In this document: positions 1 through 10,357 of the stretch, piece after piece
Position numbering within the stretch: position 1 is the first letter of the stretch
Layout: each line of letters starts with the position of its first letter
From: Crotalaria pallida
Taxonomy: Eukaryota; Streptophyta; Magnoliopsida; Fabales; Fabaceae
Direction: 5' to 3'
NCBI GenBank assembly: GCA_037953625.1
Contig: CM075650.1
Span: 5,892,501 to 5,956,500, forward strand
DNA: 64,000 nt
Notes under the pieces: model-generated
What the model was told of the DNA's origin: nothing
The model's input: only the letters and a program-made list of their open reading frames with translations
The model's database searches: none
Position numbers and translations under genes: made by a program

Positions 1-340
1 TCTGAGTCAGAGATCTCCAAATCCAGACAAGCCTTGTTCACATTCTCTTGTTACTTTCCCACAATCTTTGTGTTATTTACATCACAGTTAATTTGTTTCC
101 TTTAAAAGTACCACTACTTTTGTGTCCTTTTTTTTACTCTCCCTTTCACTTGCACTCTTTTTAAGTTCAAGGAGATTCGTTCAGAATAATGCATAAAAAG
201 CATTGGCTTCCTTAGAGTTAAAACTTATTACAACCCCATCATCTAATAATCTAAACTATGGTCATGCTAGATTTGAAGTTCTGAGAGGTGTGTTTCCTTG
301 TGTTTCTATTTTGCATCATTCATTTCTCATTATCTCTCTG

Positions 341-868
341 ATGGGTTTGGGAGTATTTGGTTCTGTTTTGGTTTTGACACTCTTGTTCAAGCATTTGGCT
401 TCTCAGCAACCAAACACTGATGAGTTCTTTGTGTCTGAGTTCTTGAACAAGATGGGTTTCCATAACTTCACTGCTTCCTCTGTTTGTTCATGGCAAAGGG
501 TTTCATGTGATGGAAATAAAGAACATATTTTTGAGTTAAACTTTTATGGTATGGGCCTATCTGGTCCTATTCCTGATACCACTATAGGCAAGCTCAGCAA
601 ACTTCAATCTTTGGATCTTAGCTTCAACAAAATCACTGCTTTGCCTTCGGATTTCTGGAGTTTGATCTCTCTAAAGATCCTTAACCTCTCCTCCAACAAG
701 ATTTCTGATTCACTTAACAACATTGGCAACTTTGGTTCCCTAGAAACCTTTGACTTGTCTAGCAACGATTATGCTGATAATATGCCTGAAGCTATAAGCT
801 CCCTTGTGAATCTGAGGGTTCTCAAACTTGACCACAACATGTTTGCACAAAACATACCTATAGACTAA
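341..868 (+). pseudogene. Truncated LRR receptor-like kinase ectodomain (At2g24230-like)
   Basis: The ATG at 341 is chosen because it starts a hydrophobic signal peptide (MGLGVFGSVLVLTLLF, residues 1-16 or so) followed by an N-terminal LRR cap with paired cysteines (VCSWQRVSCDG, about residues 46-56). Three to four plant-type LRRs follow (LSGPIPDTTIGKLSKLQSL, LKILNLSSNKISDSL, LETFDLSSNDY, LRVLKLDHNMF). From memory it closely resembles the N-terminus of Arabidopsis At2g24230-type LRR receptor-like kinases, which act at the plasma membrane. The frame stops after 175 codons, where the family continues with many more repeats, a transmembrane helix and a kinase domain; none of those is found downstream. 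It lies next to CACTA subterminal repeats, so it is probably a captured fragment rather than a working gene. An upstream in-frame extension without ATG is not supported. Confidence 0.7.
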
Positions 869-1616
869 TGATATATTATTAGACAACGAACCTATATTGA
901 TTTGAATTTGTCTTCTGTGTTGATATATAATTTTATTTAATATTTCAAATGCTGTATGTTGTAGTGTGCAAAACAACAGGGGAGCGTAGAATGTGGGTAT
1001 TATGTTATGATAAATATGCTCACCATTATCATGACAAATATTTCCAACAAATGGAATGAGGTAATTGAATATGACTTTGTATTTTGAGTTTATTGAACAA
1101 AGTAATGAGGTAATTGAATAATCTTTATCTCATTTATATTTCAGGTCATGAACCACAGTCCTCAAGGTCCCATACCACAAGAATGCATTGACAATGTTAT
1201 TGAGCGCTGGTCATCATTTATACTTACTCTCAAAACTATTAGCTAGGCTTTAATACTTAACTTTTGTAACTCTTGAGTATTTTGTTAGTTTGATAAGTAT
1301 TTTGCTTATGAATTTTTCTTGGTTAGGTTCTGTATTTTTCTACTTCAAGATTGTTAGTTTGATATGAATTTTGCTTATGAATTTTAGCTTGCTTAGGTTC
1401 TGTAATTCGGTTATATATTCTTCAACTTTTGTAACTCCTGAGTATTTTGTTAGTTTGATATGTATTTTGTATTTTCTACTTCAAGATTGTTAGTTTGATA
1501 TGAATTTTGCTTATGAATTTTAGCTTGGTTAGGTTCTGTAATTGGTATTCTTCTGTGTAAAGAAGAAAATTTTTCATTTCATGCATCAGGGGATGTATAG
1601 ATTATGTGGTAAGTAA
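869..1616. other. Non-coding stretch with an imperfect tandem repeat
   Basis: No coding region is seen. Between about 1280 and 1560 a unit containing gttagtttgatatgaatttt and taggttctgtaatt recurs about three times with changes. It may be 3' flank of the captured gene or filler DNA of the CACTA element. Confidence 0.5.
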
Positions 1617-1966
1617 AAAAAAGACTTTTAAAATCGGTCTTTATGACCGATTTCAAAGATACTTATGAAATCGGTCTTTATGACCGATTTCAAAAATAAA
1701 TTATGTGGTAAGTAAAAAAAAAGACTTTTAAAATCGGTCTTTATGACCGATTTCAAAAATAATTTATGAAATCGGTCGTTTTGGACGATTTCAAAGATAC
1801 TTATGAAATCGGTCTTTACGACCTATTTCATAAATTATTTTTGAAATCGGTCATAAAGACCGATTTTAAAAGGTCCACTTTTAATTCCACCTTTTTCAAC
1901 ATCACCACAGCAACCGATTTCAAAAGTCCAAAACGACAGATTTTAAAACTACTTTTTCCAGTAGTG
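1617..1966. repeat. CACTA subterminal hairpin array and terminal inverted repeat
   Basis: Units of the type aaatcggtctttatgaccga form short hairpins (cggtc...gaccg) repeated at least six times in both orientations, with one variant around cgttttggacg. Such subterminal arrays are the usual transposase-binding region of CACTA elements. The array ends in the terminal repeat at 1939-1966. Confidence 0.75.
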
Positions 1967-2556
1967 TAACAATCTTAGTGTCTTTACGAAGCCCTGGATG
2001 TGAGCTTCGTAATCGTGTATCACTCGAATTCTAACACTCAAAAATGAAGAGGAAACGAAGGAAACGAATTCGGAACCGTAACCTCAGAATTTCATCAACA
2101 AAGCCTTCAAATTCGTTGATGAAGAGCTTAAATAGACGCTTGGAGCTTGCATGCAGATCGACACGACGGCTATGGACGTGGTTGGAGGGTGATTTCGTGT
2201 CAACAAAACAAAATCGTTGGTGGTGACTCACCAAACGCACTAACTCGTGCAACTCTGACCAGAATACTCGAGTAGTCAAGATAATACTCGAGTATTTTGC
2301 CCAGTTTTTGCAAAATAATAATTTTATTTACTTTCCCTCGAAAACCTTTCCTATAATTACTTCTAGGTCCCAACCCAGGGACTAATATGCAAAATGTTTA
2401 TTTTATGCATAATTATACTCATTAAATAAATGCACACACATTCCCTAAATACATAACACAGAATTTTAATCAAGGATTAAAATAGAAATAATTAATTATA
2501 ATAAATTTTATAATTAACATTTCATTAATCAGGGATTAAAACTTTGGGGTGTTACA
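1967..2556 (-). mobile_element. Left (3') LTR of chromovirus A, inner part
   Basis: This matches 22042-22633, the end of the right LTR of A, almost base for base (590 against 592 bp). It ends in gggtgttaca, the usual LTR end, and is followed by a polypurine tract on the minus strand. The rest of this LTR lies left of the CACTA insertion and outside the window. Two ACTCGAGT palindromes occur at about 2266-2295. Confidence 0.85.
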
Positions 2557-2572
2557 CTACTCCCCCACTTAC
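2557..2572 (-). other. Polypurine tract of element A
   Basis: On the minus strand this reads GTAAGTGGGGGAGTAG, directly before the LTR. It is preceded by a conserved TTCGGGG...GAAATTCC stretch that also comes before the LTRs of B, E and F. It primes plus-strand synthesis and fixes A on the minus strand. Confidence 0.8.
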
Positions 2573-2598
2573 AAGGAATTTCATCCCCGAAATTCAAC

Positions 2599-3297
2599 TT
2601 ATACAAACAATTCAGGATAGTCCTGACGCATCTTATCCTCTAATTCCCAAGATGCTTCCATCACATCACCACAAATCCAAACGACTTTGACCAAACAAAT
2701 ATCCTTCCCTCTAAGTTGCTTGACTCTTCGATCTTCAATGCGAATAGGCATGGCTTCAAAGGTTAGGTTCTCATGGATTTCTAGATCATCGGGTTGGATT
2801 CTAAGAACAATGGTGGGATCATGGACATACCTTTTCAACTGAGACACGTGAAACACATTATGAAGATTAGCTAGTGACGGGGGCAGGGCTAAATGATAGG
2901 CTACTGGGCCGACTCTTTTAAGAATCTGGTAGGGACCAATAAATTTAGGTGATAGTTTCTGGGTTTTCGAGGCTCTACTAACACCTTTGGTTGGCACTAT
3001 TCTAATGAACACATGGTCACCTTCAACAAATTCTAAGGGTTTCCTCCTCCTATCAGCATAACTTTTCTGCCTACTCTGAGCAGTTCTCATCTTCTCCTGT
3101 ATCATCGTGATCTTCTCAGTTGTTTCTTGAACAAAATCGGGTCCAACCAGAGAATTCTCCCCCACTTGAAATCATCATAATGGTGTTTGACACTTTCTCC
3201 CATACAGAGCTTCAAATGGTGCCATACCAATGCTCGTATGATAACTATTATTGTACGTAAATTCCACGAGCGGCAACATTTGTTCCCAATTCCCTTG
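2599..3297 (-). pseudogene. Element A pol: integrase C-terminus and chromodomain
   Basis: The minus-strand frames give the end of a Ty3/gypsy integrase. A piece at 3297-3165 (NWEQMLPLVEFTYNNSYHTS) precedes the frame 3165-2599, which holds the GPY/F-type region (KLSPKFIGPYQILKRVG) and FHVSQLKRYV. A C-terminal chromodomain follows, ending WELEDKMRQDYPELF. A chromodomain here identifies a chromovirus, and the WELE..M...YPELF ending is typical of the Tekay/Del clade. The upstream part of the same gene is at 6884, because a solo LTR splits it at 3297/6884. A frame change near 3165 shows further decay. Confidence 0.85.
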
Positions 3298-4041
3298 TGT
3301 GACACCCTTCCGAATTACCCAAATATAAACTAGTATTTAAACTATTATATTGAATAATATATGGACTTGTGAGTGTTAAGAAATATTGAAAATAAAATTT
3401 TCTTTTAAAGCGGGTGCACAAATCGTCATTTGGAAGTCTTGGAGAATAAACTTTAAACCATTTCAAATCATTTGTATCGAGTTCGGCGATCTCTAAAACT
3501 TTTTCACAAATAGGGTAACATTCGCTCTTTGGAAACATATTTGTATCATACAAGTAATTATAATTACCCATACTTTGTTTGATAAAACTGATACCATCAA
3601 ATAATATTTATAGCCGAGCTCTTAAATAGATTAAATCAGAGTAAAGCGGAATTTATCGGACTATGCAACTTAATATTAAGATAAACATAGGGTTTCAATA
3701 TATATATATGAAGAGTAGTGAGTACATAGTCCCATGATCAAAGTCTCCGAGATCCAACATATACAAGCCCATAAACAGATCTACATAATAGTGTATCTAA
3801 ACCCCTAGAGTACTCCCAAAAGTATATCTACAATATATGTACATAACCAAATCATAAACTCCAAGGGTGGTCACGTAGATCTGGCATCATCAGATGTAGT
3901 AGTAGTGATAGCAACAATCTCCAAAAACATATAAGTAGTAAGGTAGTAGCATCATCATCAACACAGCAGCAGCAGCAAGTCTCCTCCACAGCATCCACAC
4001 ATCGGATCCATCGATCCTCACCACATACCATATGCATGTAC

Positions 4042-4512
4042 CTAGGGATCATCGTCCCTCCAATCACTCCTAGTAGAATGCACGACAGGCTCGCCTCCAC
4101 TCTCGTCCTCCACCGGATCCTCCTCGATCTCATCCGAGGGAGAGTGTACCTTACCACTGGGTACCGGGTCAGGTGATGGTGTAACCCTGACTGGGCTCCT
4201 CGGATCAGAAAGGGGAGTCTCCTCGCGGACGACTCTCGAAGTAAAAGGGTGAGAGCGGGTAGGTCGAAAATGGAAACTATGGTAAGAGCGAGCTGGTCGC
4301 GTGGGAGGTGGTCCATGGTAAGTGTAAAACGGGGGTACATGCATAGTGTATATGATGGGAATCCTAAATCTACGAGGACGGAATCGGATCAACGGGTTCG
4401 GGTGGTAGAAGGTAATCTCTACCTCTCCCTCGAACACCGCGCGATGGTCCTCATAGATCCATGTGCCACTAGGAAGTGGCCGGATCTCGATGCAAGCAAT
4501 GTAACGAGACAT
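4042..4512 (-). CDS. ORF inside the family-A LTR, unknown function
   Basis: The ATG lies three bases after a splice-like acceptor (CCCTTGTAG|GTGATG). The frame runs about 156 codons to a stop at 4042. The N-terminal half is ordered-looking (MSRYIACIEIRPLPSGTWIY at the start, then FEGEVEITFYHPNP and RFRPRRFRIP). The rest is proline- and arginine-rich, then strongly acidic (DEIEEDPVEDE), ending WRDDDP. I recognise no domain. The equivalent region in the right LTR of A (20283 downward) keeps the same first 28 codons with few changes, but has a one-base deletion, a TGA, and the insertion of element B. It may be an LTR-encoded accessory protein, or a chance open frame in a GC-richer stretch. Confidence 0.35.
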   Translation of the reverse strand: MSRYIACIEIRPLPSGTWIYEDHRAVFEGEVEITFYHPNPLIRFRPRRFRIPIIYTMHVPPFYTYHGPPPTRPARSYHSFHFRPTRSHPFTSRVVREETPLSDPRSPVRVTPSPDPVPSGKVHSPSDEIEEDPVEDESGGEPVVHSTRSDWRDDDP

Positions 4513-4845
4513 CACCTACAAGGGCATAGGGGTAAGCAATTGTATACACATAATCAACAGAGAATAAATTGTGCAATATGAGTATGTAAATATGCATCAA
4601 TTAACAACAATCACATATAACACTTAGCAGTTAATTAATGCACATAGGATGCTCACACTTATTTCATTTTCCACAATTAATTTAAATGAGTGGCATGATG
4701 CATGACTTTAGCTCTCAGGCCTATCTCCATCATACTATGTCACTCTCTGACGTCCATCCCTGACAACCCAGCACTCAACAGTGCATTGTATTCCTAGGTA
4801 TACAACAATTCGTACATTCACCTAGAATGTACACGTCAAGCTTGG

Positions 4846-5140
4846 TATCCATGCCACCCGAGCATATCCCGTCATCCAAACGGACCGTCATCCAAACGGT
4901 ATAACCATATCGACATCCACTCAGCCGACCACGTTAATGACGTGTCATCAAGCAAGCGTATTGGCGCTCCCAGAGGCCCTCCACATGTTTACCAAAAACA
5001 TGATATACGTCCTACCATCCAAACTCCAGTATGAATGCATTAACTTTACTTAAAAGGGATTGATTGATGTTTTATCCTTTTATTAATACATTACGTGCCT
5101 CCCGAGCAACGTATCATTATTCAAATGAAAACATCATAAC
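4846..5140. repeat. Repeat block with CCCGAGCAACGT and CGTCATCCAAACGGT units
   Basis: Imperfect repeats of ccacccgagca, cgtcatccaaacgg and tataaccatatc sit between the acceptor and the palindrome array. The related block in the right LTR of A is at about 20620-20900. Confidence 0.5.
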
Positions 5141-5239
5141 GTCAATCAATTTCTTTTAAGTCTAGGATCACTTGGTTTATTGTCATTTAAGAGTTACAAA
5201 ATGACTTAGAATTGAAAATGGTATTTTTAAGCATATGAC

Positions 5240-5560
5240 TAAAAATACTCGAGTATTTTCCAAAATACTCGAGTAGTTTATCATTTTCCAGATTATACTC
5301 GAGTAGTTCATAATTATACTCGAGTTGTTCATGTCTTTTCAGAAAAACTAAGTTTCAGAACTTCATAAAAATACTCGAGTAGTTCATCACCCAGAATACT
5401 CGAGTAGTTCATGTATTACTCGAGTTGTTCATCAATTTTTACTCTTATTACATTTGAAATACTCGAGTGCCCAGCCTGACTTTCAAGTGGGTGCACCAAT
5501 TTTCACTCTGATGCACCATGAAATACTCGAGTATTAAGCCAAATACTCGAGTATCTGCAG
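5240..5560. repeat. Array of ACTCGAGT palindromes
   Basis: About ten copies of the palindrome ACTCGAGT, mostly as aaTACTCGAGTA, are spaced 15 to 70 bp apart and often followed by gttca. A further copy lies near 6604. The right LTR of A has about ten at 20993-21325. Confidence 0.85.
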
Positions 5561-6449
5561 ACAGACCAGACTGAAACTTGGTTTTTACATACCATTTCAA
5601 TTTCTAAACATTTTTAACCCAAACCAATGATCAAAACAGTTCACATACCATATATTGAACATGTTGCAATACTTATTTCACATCAAATAACCAATTTGAC
5701 AGAGAATCAATCATTTATGCATAATATACACAATTTAGCAACTTAACACCTCAAATTGCAAAATAAGCATAATACTCATAAAACAGTGGTCATTTAAGCT
5801 TGCATGCATGATATAAAACTTGCTCATCACAGCCATAGAGCATGGATTGGTCTCCAAACCAAAGTTCCTATTCAAACTAAGCCCTTAGAGCCTCTTGGTG
5901 GCTCTCTAACACAATTAATGAAATTTAAACTCTATCTAGTGAATATAATTACTTCCCCTTACCTCTCAGACGTGAATCAAACAAGAAATTCCCCAAAGAA
6001 AGCTCCACAGCACCAAAAGCACTTCAAGCACCAACATGCAGAGCAGTTTTGAATACATCACCAAGATTGAATTGGTTTACATGGAAGACAGAGATAACAA
6101 TTGGGGAAATTAGTATTTCTAGACTCTATGCAACATCATCTAACTAAAGGAACTGAATTTGAGACTCAAGGATTCGTGAGCTTACCAGAAATCAAGATGA
6201 AATTAAGCTCCAAGCAACACTTTGACAGAACAAATTCCAACTTCTCAGCTCCAATTCTCCCAACACACTCACTCAATCCTGACGATTTTTATGTATATAC
6301 AAAGCTCGTGATGTGAGCTTTGTATTCGTGTATGATTTGTTACTCGAATCTAAGGACACAAGGAGAATCGAAGGAAACGAATTCAGAACCCTAACTTGAG
6401 CAACAACACAAACTTTGGCCAAATCCTCACGAATTCGGCGTTGATCGAC

Positions 6450-6456
6450 TTAAATA
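6450..6456 (-). promoter_or_regulatory. TATA-like box of family-A LTR
   Basis: On the minus strand CTATTTAAG, about 425 bp from the LTR 5' end and downstream of the first palindromes. The same box is at about 22204 and 2130 in the other A LTRs. Confidence 0.4.
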
Positions 6457-6883
6457 GAGTGAGAGAACGCTCATGCATGGCGACACGACTACCATGGATG
6501 TGGAATGGTGGTGATTTCGTGTCACCAACACGGAATTGTTGGTGCTGACTCACCAAACGCACTAACTCGTGCAATTTGACCCAGAATACACAAGTTTTTC
6601 AGAAAATACTCGAGTATTTTTTCCAATTTTTGAAAAATAATTATTTTATTTACTTTCCCTCCAAAACCTTTCCTATAATTACGTCTAGGTCCCAATCCAG
6701 GAACTAATATGCAAACTACTTATTTTATGCATTATTATATTTATTAAATCAATTCACGCACACATACTAACTATATGAACACATATTTTTAATCAAGGAT
6801 TAATATGAAAATTATTAATTATAATTAATTTATAATTAACATTTCATTAATCGGGGATTAAAATTTTGGGGTGTTACACCTTG

Positions 6884-7375
6884 ACCTTCCAAAACGCAAG
6901 CTCTCAAGATGCCCTCCAGTGATTGAATATTCCTCTCCATTTAACCATCAGTCTGGGGATGGTATGCAGAACTCAACTTCAGTCTTGAACCCAGAGCTCT
7001 ACGCAGATCTTGCCAAAACATCGATGTAAACCTTGGATCGCGATCTAACACGATACTTGATGGCACACCATGCAGACGAACAACTTCCTTGATATACAAC
7101 TGAGTGAGCTTTTCCAAAGAGTAGCGCATATTAATTGGAATAAAATGCGCTGACTTTGTCAAGCGATCCACAATCACCCAGATTGCATCGTGACCAGTAG
7201 TTGTCCTTGGCAATCCAGACACGAAATCCATTGAAATACCATCCCATTTCCATAACGGAACCTCTATGGGAACTAATTCTCCTCCTGGCCTTTGGTGTTC
7301 CACCTTCGCCTTCTGACACACCAAACAACACGCCACGTACTTAGCCACATCTTTCTTTAAACCAGGCCACCACGT
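6884..7375 (-). pseudogene. Element A pol: integrase zinc finger end and catalytic core
   Basis: The minus strand gives the end of the HHCC zinc finger (CCLVCQKAK) and the DDE core, with the first Asp in WDGISMDFVSGLP and the second in LDRDPRFTS, then SAYHPQTDG. A stop follows QTDG, and the catalytic Glu region (ERNIQSLEG) continues beyond it until the solo LTR at 6878 interrupts the gene. Upstream, the core is joined directly to the RNase H end near 7370 with the linker and first zinc ligands missing, so a deletion has fused the two domains. Inactive. Confidence 0.88.
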
Positions 7376-8486
7376 TTGCTTTCCTAGGATGGTAATGAAG
7401 TTCTAACTCATAATCCTTCAAGAACTCCATCCATCGGCGTTGCCTCATATTCAACTCTTTTTGGTCAAAGAGGTACTTTAAACTCTTATGGTCACTAAAC
7501 ACCCGGAACGTAGTGCCATAGAGATAATGCCTCCAAATCTTTAGAGCGAAGACAATAGCTGCCAATTCTAGATCATGAGTTGGGTAGTTCATTTCATGAA
7601 CTTTTAGCTGTCTCGAGGCATAAGCGACTACCTTCCCATCTTGCATCAAAACACTCCCAAGTCCTTGTTTCGATGCATCGCAATACACCTCAAAACTCTT
7701 CTGTGTATCAGGCAAAATCAACACAGGGGATGATGTCAATCTTTCTTTCAGCTCTCGGAAACTCCTTTTACACTTCTCATCCCAAATAAAGGGTTGATCT
7801 TTCCGAGTTAACTTTGTCAAGGGTAGCGCAATCTTCGAGAAACCTTCTTTAAATCTTCTATAATATCCAGCCAGACCAAGAAAGCTTCTCACCTCCGTGA
7901 CCGACTTCGGTTGTTCCCATTGTAAAACTGAGATCACCTTTGTCGGGTCAACCGCTATCCCCTTGTTTGAGATTACATGCCCCAAAAACTTAACTTCCTC
8001 CAGCCAGAACTCACACTTTGTAAGTTTGGCGTACAGCTGCTTCTCCTTCAGGATACTCAACACTATCCTCAAGTGTTCAGCATGCTCCTCCGGGCTCTTC
8101 GAATAAATAAGGATATCGTCAATGAACACAACCACGAATGAATCTAAATAGGGTCTAAAGATTCGATTCATGTAGTCCATGAAAATAACTGGTGCATTAG
8201 TCAATCCGAACGGCATCACAACATATTCATAGTGTCCATATCGGGATCGAAATGCGGTCTTAGAGATATCCTCTTCTTTGATCCTGATCTGATGGTACCC
8301 TGATCTCAGATCAATCTTGGAAAACACTGAGGCCCCATGAACTTGATCCATAAGGTCATCTATCCTTGGTAAAGGATACTTGTTCTTGATTGTGACCTTA
8401 TTCAACTACCGGTAGTCGATGCACATCCTCATACTACCATCTTTCTTCTTGACGAACAAGACCGGAGCACCCCAAGGTGACACACT
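7350..8486 (-). pseudogene. Element A pol: reverse transcriptase and RNase H
   Basis: The frame contains a complete gypsy RT, with WGAPVLFVKKKDGSMRMC upstream of a stop near 8406, then YPLPRIDDLMDQ, FSKIDLRSGYHQI, VMPFGLTNAP and the catalytic FIDDILIYS. The connection domain (FLGLAGYYRRF) and RNase H follow, with the active-site motifs VYCDASKQGLG, LELAAIVFAL and FSDHKSLKYLF. The enzyme copies element RNA in the cytoplasmic particle. Stops near 8406 and 8500 cut the domain off from protease, and the 3' end runs out of frame into integrase after a deletion near 7370, so it cannot make a full polyprotein. Confidence 0.92.
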
Positions 8487-8498
8487 TGGTCGGATCAT

Positions 8499-9060
8499 CT
8501 ACTTCTGCAACAACTCCTCGATCTGTTTCTTCATTTCAGCCATTTCCGGTGGCGCCATTCTATAAGGAGCGATAGAAATGGGACCAGCTCCCGGAACTAA
8601 ATCAATTGCGAATTCAATTTCTCTCTTCGGCGGCAAACCAGGTATCTCATCAGCGAATACCTCTGGAAAATCTCTGACAACAGGGATCTCTTCCATCCTT
8701 GGACCATTCTCTTCCACTTCAGTGTTGAACAGGCACATGTAGCCAGAGGGTTTCGGGTTCCTATAGGTCACTATTTTTCTATCGCAGTCGATGATCACTT
8801 GGTTTTGACTTAACTAGTCCATCCCCAAGATTACATCTAATTGTGATAAGGGTAAATAGATCAAATCTACCCTAGAGGCTTGTCCTAACACTTCTATATG
8901 ACAGTTAAGACATGCTCTAGAAACAACTACAGGAGCATTAGTAGGGGTTTCTACTTTCAAAGTGTATGACAACTCAGATATGGGTAAGCTCAAACGATCT
9001 ACACATTCATATCAAACAAATGAATGCGTAGCACCAGAATCAAACAATACATTGCAAAGC
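8499..9060 (-). pseudogene. Element A pol: aspartic protease and RT lead-in
   Basis: Reading through several frames on the minus strand gives the protease start (LFDSGATHSF around 9047-9020), a hydrophobic segment, and a GMD turn followed by a stop near 8816. The frame 8798-8499 then carries the linker to RT (FPEVFADEIPGLPPKREIEF and PYRMAPPEMAEMKKQIEELL). The DSGA triad identifies the retropepsin. It is broken by at least two in-frame stops and a frame change. Confidence 0.8.
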
Positions 9061-9179
9061 TGACCATTTAGCAATTACCTTGCACCAGATCAGAAGATCG
9101 ACTTGTCTGCACACCACTAAGGGTGAAAAACCTTCCTTGAACCACGGGTCTATGAGCTGCCCCTCTTGAATTGGTTTTA

Positions 9180-10120
9180 GCCGGCTCCTTGCAGTCCTTC
9201 GCAAAGTGTCCCGGCTTCCCACAGTTGAAACAACCACTTGTTCCCCAACCAAAACGTCCATAATGATGGCGCCTACACTTGTCACAGAATGGAGCCTCGC
9301 TCCGAAAGTTTCTTCCATCATTACCTCTAGCCTTTCCTTTGCCTTTCCCTCGACGATCATATGGACCCTTGCCTCGGTTGTTGAAACCCTTACGCCTTTA
9401 AGGTCCATAATTCTGGCTATCTTTTCTCTTTGTTGCTTGCAACCCTTCAGCTTTCTTGTCATCCTCGTACATCCTACACATGTCCACAAGTGCAGGGAAG
9501 CTTTGAATCCGTTGATAACTGAAAATAGACTTCAGCTTAGGCCTTAAGCCCCCTTCAAACTTGATGCACTTGCTCCTTTTATCAGGGTTGTTCTGGTAGT
9601 ATGGAGAGTACTTCATCAACTCCTCAAACTTGGCCGCGTACTCACCCACATTCATGTCTCCTTGCTTTAGTTGTAAGAATTTCACCTCCTTCTTTCTCCT
9701 CAAGTCCTCAGGGAAGTATTTATGGAGAAACTTTTCCATAAATACACCCCAATTCACATCCCTTCCTTCATAGTGTAGGAGCTGAACCGTGTGATTCCAC
9801 CAGTTCTCAGCTTCGTCCTCTAGCATGTAGGTTGCATATGCTACTTTCTGAGCTTCCGTGCAATCCAAAGTTTTCAGAATCTTGTCCATGGTGTGAATCC
9901 ACTTATTGGCCTCCTCAGGTTTAAATCCTCCTTCAAATTTTGGTGGATTACAACTCCTAAAATCAGCCAGACTCTTCGCCTCAGAATTACCCACATTGCA
10001 TTGGTGAGGTGGATTAACCGGTTGAGGTGGTTGCTGAGATTGCTGTAGTTGCATGGACTCCCGCACCGCGGTAATCCTCTCTAACATCGCATTGGTGTGA
10101 TTTTGGTTTCTAGTTGCCAT
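9180..10120 (-). pseudogene. Element A gag with zinc knuckle
   Basis: The ATG at 10120 follows the primer-binding site by about 220 bp. The intact part (240 codons, to 9398) is a typical gypsy gag capsid region, with NPPKFEGGFKPEEANKWI, ENWWNHTVQLL and FLQLKQGDMNVGEYAAKFE. The frame then stops. The nucleocapsid continues in another frame, with a CCHC knuckle CFNCGKPGHFAKDC near 9187-9228. Gag forms the particle that packages element RNA. The frame break between capsid and knuckle, plus the broken pol, makes this copy non-autonomous. Confidence 0.9.
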
Positions 10121-10341
10121 AATAGACCTGCGCTATGGACTTATGGTCATATATGTTGAACTAAAGAAACATTCATCACACCACCTATACTAAGGCGATA
10201 ACCATAACGTTAAACAAAATATTCAATTGTGTCTAGTGCTCAAAAGAGACAAGATACAAGCATTCAAAACAATAAATATGCCCTGTGGATACCTGCCTGG
10301 TGTTGATGACTACCTTTCTGGAACTACTTCAACTACTTTTT

Positions 10342-10352
10342 CTCTGATACCA
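10342..10352 (-). other. Primer-binding site of element A (initiator Met tRNA)
   Basis: Minus strand TGGTATCAGAG, complementary to the 3' end of initiator methionine tRNA, five bases inside the right LTR start at 10358. It confirms that the right LTR is the 5' LTR. Confidence 0.85.
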
Positions 10353-10357
10353 CTCAG

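Larger units (their letters stand above)
1..1966. mobile_element. Right end of a CACTA (En/Spm-like) DNA transposon, partial
   Basis: The terminus at 1966 reads, on the minus strand, CACTACTGGAAAAAGTAG, the typical start of plant CACTA elements. It is preceded inward by a dense subterminal array of hairpins (1617-1930). Directly outside is TAA (1967-1969). The uninterrupted right LTR of element A at 22042 has the same taacaatcttag sequence, so the element inserted in the left LTR of A with a 3-bp TAA target site, as expected for CACTA. The left end is outside the window. No transposase is seen in this part. The inner part holds an LRR receptor-kinase fragment (341-868), so this looks like a non-autonomous element carrying a captured gene piece. 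The terminus call is strong; the claim that the LRR piece lies inside the element is inferred, because the other end is not visible. Confidence 0.75.
4516..5962 (-). other. Predicted intron within family-A solo LTR
   Basis: Donor CTGAGAG|GTAAGGG at 5962 and acceptor CCCTTGTAG|GTGATG at 4516 on the element's sense strand. The same pair lies at 21725 and 20286 in the right LTR of A, giving 1440 against 1447 bp. Comparable pairs occur in LTRs B, C, D, E, F and G. Splicing is inferred from consensus only. Confidence 0.5.
3298..6878 (-). mobile_element. Solo LTR of family A inserted in A integrase
   Basis: It starts TGTGACACCC and ends GGTGTTACA, and is flanked by the perfect 5-bp target duplication ccttg (3293-3297 and 6879-6883). 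Joining the flanks restores the integrase reading, so the insertion is certain. It is 3581 bp long and matches both LTRs of element A, which makes it a copy of the same family left after LTR-LTR recombination. On the minus strand the LTR runs from 6878 to 3298. It holds palindromes near 6600, a TATA-like box near 6450, a splice-like donor at 5962, a palindrome array (5240-5560), a repeat block (about 4850-5110), an acceptor at 4516 and a 157-codon ORF (4512-4042). Confidence 0.92.

Noticed and set aside
1617..1930. Hairpins that could be read as terminators or a CRISPR-like array
   Set aside because: They end at a CACTA terminus with a TAA target site; subterminal repeats explain them. Spacers are not unique and the genome is a plant's.
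4249..4581. Plus-strand frame of 110 codons
   Set aside because: Antisense to the LTR ORF of family A, with no domain; likely a shadow of the GC-richer stretch.
5240..5560. Regularly repeated palindromes as a CRISPR-like array
   Set aside because: Spacing is irregular, the repeat is only 8-10 bp, and the same array recurs in other LTRs.
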